DNA of 8,587 bases from JAGLHV01 sp023132075 [NCBI: bacterium] (GTDB lineage Bacteria; CBDUZB01; JAGLHV01). The DNA lies in contig JAGLYT010000053.1 of assembly GCA_023132075.1 (NCBI GenBank), positions 1-8,587 on the forward strand. Reading direction: 5' to 3'. Both the position numbers and the translations under genes were made by a program. The notes beneath the pieces were generated by a model, which saw only the letters and a program-made list of their open reading frames with translations, ran no database searches and was not told where the DNA came from. This document shows positions 6,267-8,587 of the stretch, one piece after another (position 1 is the stretch's first letter; the number at the start of each line of letters is the position of its first letter).

Positions 6267-6273
6267 AGAGGAG
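6267..6273 (+). promoter_or_regulatory. Shine-Dalgarno site of the lipoprotein gene
   Basis: AGAGGAG lies 7 nt before the ATG at 6281. It settles the start there rather than at an in-frame GTG at 6251, which sits inside the hairpin and would add a basic extension to the signal peptide. Confidence 0.8.
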
Positions 6274-6280
6274 AAGAAAT

Positions 6281-7030
6281 ATGAAAAAATTTTTTTGTTC
6301 GTTTATTTTATGTTTTTGCCTGGGAATTATGTTCTCAGCCTGTAGTCATTTAAGTATTGATTATGAATTTAATCCGGGGGAAAGCTTTACTAACATTCAA
6401 GGTGCTTTTAGTAAAAAGAGCTTAACCGCTTACAAAGGATATATGTATTATTTCCATAGAAAACCGGACAAACCTTCTCTCCCCTGGGATAATGCCGAAT
6501 TGCATTCTCCGGCAAACATAAATGGCGGTAATGATATCCTGCAGTGTTGGAATCAGGTTGACGGAAACGAAAGAACCTTAAATTTTTATTGCGGAGGCAG
6601 CGCTACAACCCCCGCTACACCTCCTGCAGGCACTTATCAGGTAAATGTTCCGCCAAAAACCTTTACTTTTAACGGGGTAACATCTAAAACCATTGATGCC
6701 GACTTGAATAATATTTACATGCCGGCTATAAAACTCACAGTAGACTCAAGCGGGAAAATAAGTCAAATAGACTGGCAGTGGTGGAAAAAAACAATTACCG
6801 GTTGGGTTCAGCCTTCGGATAGTGAACTTGCCAGTAACTTAAAAAATGCGGGTTTTTCTATCGGAAAAACTAACTGGGAAGGTGATCCGGCTACAAGCAG
6901 GGTAGGCGGAAACATAAATTTAACCACTAACGGCAGCGTTGCCCCTCCTGTCCAAATTTTTTCACCGGCTGTCCTGAGAATCAATTACTCAGACAAGGAT
7001 GATTATCATTTTGGTTTTGAATGGAGATAA
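6281..7030 (+). CDS. Orphan lipoprotein of unknown function
   Basis: The 249-residue product begins MKKFFCSF and has a hydrophobic core to residue 19 and a lipobox-like FSAC with the modified cysteine at C21, so it should be a membrane-anchored lipoprotein. Position -3 is Phe rather than the usual Leu, a minor deviation. The mature protein has two further cysteines, C89 and C104, able to form a disulfide. A Thr/Pro-rich linker lies at about 107-118 (SATTPATPPAGT), then a C-terminal domain rich in Trp and short beta-type segments ending in HFGFEWR. This looks like two domains joined by a linker. No family is recognised. It is the only plus-strand gene in the window and is visibly richer in GC than its neighbours, which suggests a different origin or stronger codon selection. 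No clear terminator follows in the 69-bp gap before the convergent gene. Confidence 0.85.
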   Translation: MKKFFCSFILCFCLGIMFSACSHLSIDYEFNPGESFTNIQGAFSKKSLTAYKGYMYYFHRKPDKPSLPWDNAELHSPANINGGNDILQCWNQVDGNERTLNFYCGGSATTPATPPAGTYQVNVPPKTFTFNGVTSKTIDADLNNIYMPAIKLTVDSSGKISQIDWQWWKKTITGWVQPSDSELASNLKNAGFSIGKTNWEGDPATSRVGGNINLTTNGSVAPPVQIFSPAVLRINYSDKDDYHFGFEWR

Positions 7031-7099
7031 AGGAAATAAAAAAACATTATTGATATCATTTGCATTTAAGAATAAATAGGAGCAGGTTTGTTTTGTTTT

Positions 7100-7603
7100 T
7101 TAAATAAAACGAAATATATAACCTATTTGAAAAATAGCCCAATATGGTAAAGAACTAAAGTCTCCTCTTTTGACATTAAATACCTTTCCCACTCCTATTT
7201 CCAGAAAGACCTTTTTGTAATTCCAATCATAAACCGGCCCCAAATACGAGTAGTCACAACCTAAATCCTGAGCCCTTCCGACTGCAATTCCCAAACTACG
7301 AAAAGTCCCGGCATTATTCTTTAATTTATATCCTAAATTGAACTGGATTCCGTTTATAGATTCATCCGAATACATTCCTGAAACACGTAATCCAACCGGA
7401 CCAAACCAATAACCTATAGTACCATTGAAAAAAGACGGCGAACCCATAACCACCCCTGCTTCAAAATACGAATTTTCTTTTAAAATCTTTAGGCTTTTCT
7501 CAACCTGCTCTTGAGCTAAACCATCCATTGTAAATGTAGTTAATAAGGTAAGAATTACAAAAAAATTTAGTAATAAATTCAATATTATTCTAATTATTTT
7601 CAT
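7100..7603 (-). CDS. Small outer-membrane beta-barrel-like protein
   Basis: The 167-residue protein has a long Sec signal peptide (basic KIIR start, hydrophobic 6-25, probable cleavage after A30, GLA-QE). The mature part of about 137 residues is a series of alternating strands rich in Gly and aromatics, such as YFEAGVVMG, GTIGYWFG, VGLRVSGMY, GIQFNLGYKL, SLGIAVG, VFLEIGVG and WAIFQIGYIFRF. That number and length suit an eight-stranded barrel. It ends FRFI, close to the C-terminal aromatic signature of barrel proteins though the last residue is Ile. No specific family is recognised; it could also be a soluble beta-sandwich. Its ATG overlaps the stop codon of the upstream methyltransferase (TAATG), so translation is probably coupled. 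It lacks a strong ribosome binding site of its own. Confidence 0.8.
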   Translation of the reverse strand: MKIIRIILNLLLNFFVILTLLTTFTMDGLAQEQVEKSLKILKENSYFEAGVVMGSPSFFNGTIGYWFGPVGLRVSGMYSDESINGIQFNLGYKLKNNAGTFRSLGIAVGRAQDLGCDYSYLGPVYDWNYKKVFLEIGVGKVFNVKRGDFSSLPYWAIFQIGYIFRFI

Positions 7604-7605
7604 TA
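7601..7605 (-). other. TAATG stop-start overlap
   Basis: The minus-strand pentamer TAATG contains both the TAA stop of the methyltransferase and the ATG of the barrel-like protein. The upstream 20 nt hold no good Shine-Dalgarno match, which supports termination-reinitiation as the way the second gene is translated. Confidence 0.85.
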
Positions 7606-8457
7606 AATAATATCAGGGACGGTTTTTTTATAAAGAAGAAGGCGATATGATTTAAAAATTGAAAAATTTTCGGCATTTCTTCCACCGCTAAAATATTTTC
7701 GCTCAATCTTTTCTATTTTTTTCTTATATTTCCATTGAAGAAACTTAGAAAAGAGGGGATAATTACTATTTAAAAAATAAAGAACCAAATCCCAAATAGG
7801 ATTACCAACCTCTTCGAAAAAATCACTTACAACCTTTAAGTTTGGAAGTGTTTCTTTGGTAATGTCAATATCTTTTATCGGGTGAAAAGCGTATTGGGAA
7901 ATAAGGTCATAAAATTTAACTAATTTGTGTCCTCCTCCAAGCATACTCTTGCCTTCGGCATCCGTTTTGAAAAAATCACATATCAGAAGATACCCATCCT
8001 TATTTAAAAGCCGGAGTGATTTTTGTAATGCTTTTTCTAAATTGATATATTGGAAACTTTCGCTAAACAAAATTAAATCATATCGATTTTCCGTTTCCAA
8101 ATCTTCATAGTAACATTCAAAGATATGACTTTTTCCCTGCAATATATTATGTGCATGTCTGGTGAGAATCGAACTTGGAGAAACACAATCCACCTTATAT
8201 CCTTTATTTACCAATTCCAATGCAACCCTGCCATTACCACATCCAACATCCAGGATGGTTTTAGTCCCTTTAGGAATATGCGAAAGTAAAAACCTGGAAT
8301 AATTCTTTTGAGCTTGTGATAAATTGTGAATATTTACTTCAAGACCGTCTGTCCAATATCCATAATGCAGGTGTTCCATTCCTAAAAAATACTTACCAAA
8401 AACTAAACCAATTTCCAATCCTACTTCCCGCGAATTAACCTTTTTATGTTTACTCAT
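7603..8457 (-). CDS. Class I SAM-dependent methyltransferase
   Basis: The 284-residue enzyme has motif I ILDVGCGNG at 68-76, a central YDLILFSESFQYI segment, and LLNKDGYLLICDFF, as in Methyltransf_11/25 proteins. Before the Rossmann core is EHLHYGYW (28-35). This resembles the N-terminal signature of small-molecule methyltransferases such as the tocopherol and cyclopropane-synthase-like groups. At the end of strand beta-2 (VDCVSPS, 89-95) the acidic residue that usually contacts the SAM ribose is replaced by Ser93; those same groups often lack it too. The C-terminal third is basic and aromatic (KFLQWKYKKKIEKIERKYF) and may bind membrane or an acidic substrate. The substrate is unknown. ATG at 8455-8457 has GGGGAG 8 nt upstream. 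It is the first gene of a coupled pair with the barrel-like protein. Confidence 0.92.
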   Translation of the reverse strand: MSKHKKVNSREVGLEIGLVFGKYFLGMEHLHYGYWTDGLEVNIHNLSQAQKNYSRFLLSHIPKGTKTILDVGCGNGRVALELVNKGYKVDCVSPSSILTRHAHNILQGKSHIFECYYEDLETENRYDLILFSESFQYINLEKALQKSLRLLNKDGYLLICDFFKTDAEGKSMLGGGHKLVKFYDLISQYAFHPIKDIDITKETLPNLKVVSDFFEEVGNPIWDLVLYFLNSNYPLFSKFLQWKYKKKIEKIERKYFSGGRNAENFSIFKSYRLLLYKKTVPDII

Positions 8458-8499
8458 ACTATTATCTCCCCTAATCCAAAATAATTTTTATATTTAAGT

Positions 8500-8521
8500 T
8501 TCCCTAATAAAATATAGGGAA
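8500..8521 (-). promoter_or_regulatory. Perfect 7-bp inverted repeat in the methyltransferase upstream region
   Basis: TTCCCTA at 8500-8506 pairs with TAGGGAA at 8515-8521 across an 8-nt A/T loop, 42 nt upstream of the ATG. It could be an operator or an RNA hairpin in the leader. It is not followed by a T-run on the minus strand, so it is not an obvious terminator. No repeat of this motif was noticed elsewhere in the window. Confidence 0.5.
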
Positions 8522-8562
8522 TGCCGTCTATTTACTCTTATATCTTACCCTCTTAAACTATT

Positions 8563-8578
8563 CCGCAGCAAGCTGCGG
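8563..8578. repeat. REP-like GC-rich palindrome at the right edge
   Basis: CCGCAGC (8563-8569) and GCTGCGG (8572-8578) form a perfect 7-bp stem around AA, with TT/AA continuing the symmetry past one extra G. It is a GC-rich island in AT-rich DNA and the element may run past the window end. Similar short palindromes are widely dispersed in intergenic DNA of some environmental genomes, by my recollection. Confidence 0.55.
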
Positions 8579-8587
8579 GAAATCGAA

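Larger units (their letters stand above)
5881..6280. other. 400-bp divergent intergenic spacer
   Basis: This separates the minus-strand aldolase unit from the plus-strand lipoprotein gene, so it must hold promoters for both. It is very AT-rich and has no open frame with a ribosome binding site that I would call a gene. It contains the GGGAGG site of the aldolase, a minus-strand TATAAT at 5990-5995, the 9-bp inverted repeat ATCCCATTC (6002-6010) / GAATGGGAT (6150-6158), and the hairpin at 6200-6258. No convincing plus-strand -35/-10 pair was found. TTGTAC at 6111-6116 is the nearest -35 candidate, with a poor -10. Confidence 0.6.

Noticed and set aside
7031-7105. Shared bidirectional terminator between the convergent genes at 7030 and 7100
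   Set aside because: Only an all-A/T symmetry (GTTTT...AAAAC) is present, without a stable GC stem.
7895-8120. Plus-strand open frame opposite the second methyltransferase
   Set aside because: It is an antisense shadow with no ribosome binding site or recognisable domain.

Overview
The window is AT-rich DNA, visibly low in GC, from what looks like an uncultured Gram-negative bacterium. The evidence is a lipoprotein signal peptide, a small protein built like an outer-membrane beta-barrel, Sec signal peptides and purine-rich ribosome binding sites. Dispersed-looking GC-rich palindromes in AT-rich spacers, alongside unplaceable secreted proteins, recall candidate phyla such as Omnitrophota or Elusimicrobiota. 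That placement is an impression; no rRNA or marker gene is present.

Layout, left to right. All genes are on the minus strand except one. (1) 1-210 is the start of a secreted protein cut by the left edge, with a -10 box upstream. (2) 326-910 is a small protein with two membrane segments. It lies downstream of 1004-1879, a SAM-dependent methyltransferase with an N-terminal four-cysteine zinc ribbon. (3) 2413-3684 is a secreted protein made almost entirely of fourteen 24-residue MORN_2 (YwqK-type) repeats. It is followed closely by 2018-2383, a minimal zincin-type metallopeptidase. (4) 3710-3898 is a MITE-like element with 13-bp imperfect terminal inverted repeats around an 86-bp GC-rich palindrome, directly in front of the MORN gene. 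(5) 4891-5877 (HMGL-like/DRE-TIM aldolase) and 3963-4841 (radical SAM enzyme) form a two-gene unit ending in a probable intrinsic terminator. (6) 5881-6280 is a 400-bp divergent spacer with a candidate -10 box, a 9-bp inverted repeat and a long imperfect hairpin. (7) 6281-7030 (plus) is an orphan lipoprotein. (8) 7603-8457 (methyltransferase) and 7100-7603 (small outer-membrane barrel-like protein) overlap as TAATG and are probably translationally coupled. (9) The right edge holds a leader hairpin and a REP-like palindrome.

Most products are envelope or small-molecule modification proteins. Three two-gene units deserve attention: MORN plus zincin, aldolase plus radical SAM, and methyltransferase plus barrel. 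None can be assigned a pathway from sequence alone. No CRISPR array, rRNA, tRNA, intact transposase or phage gene was seen. I did not find strong evidence for one coherent new system spanning the window; the MORN gene with its insertion element and the aldolase/radical SAM pair are the best leads.
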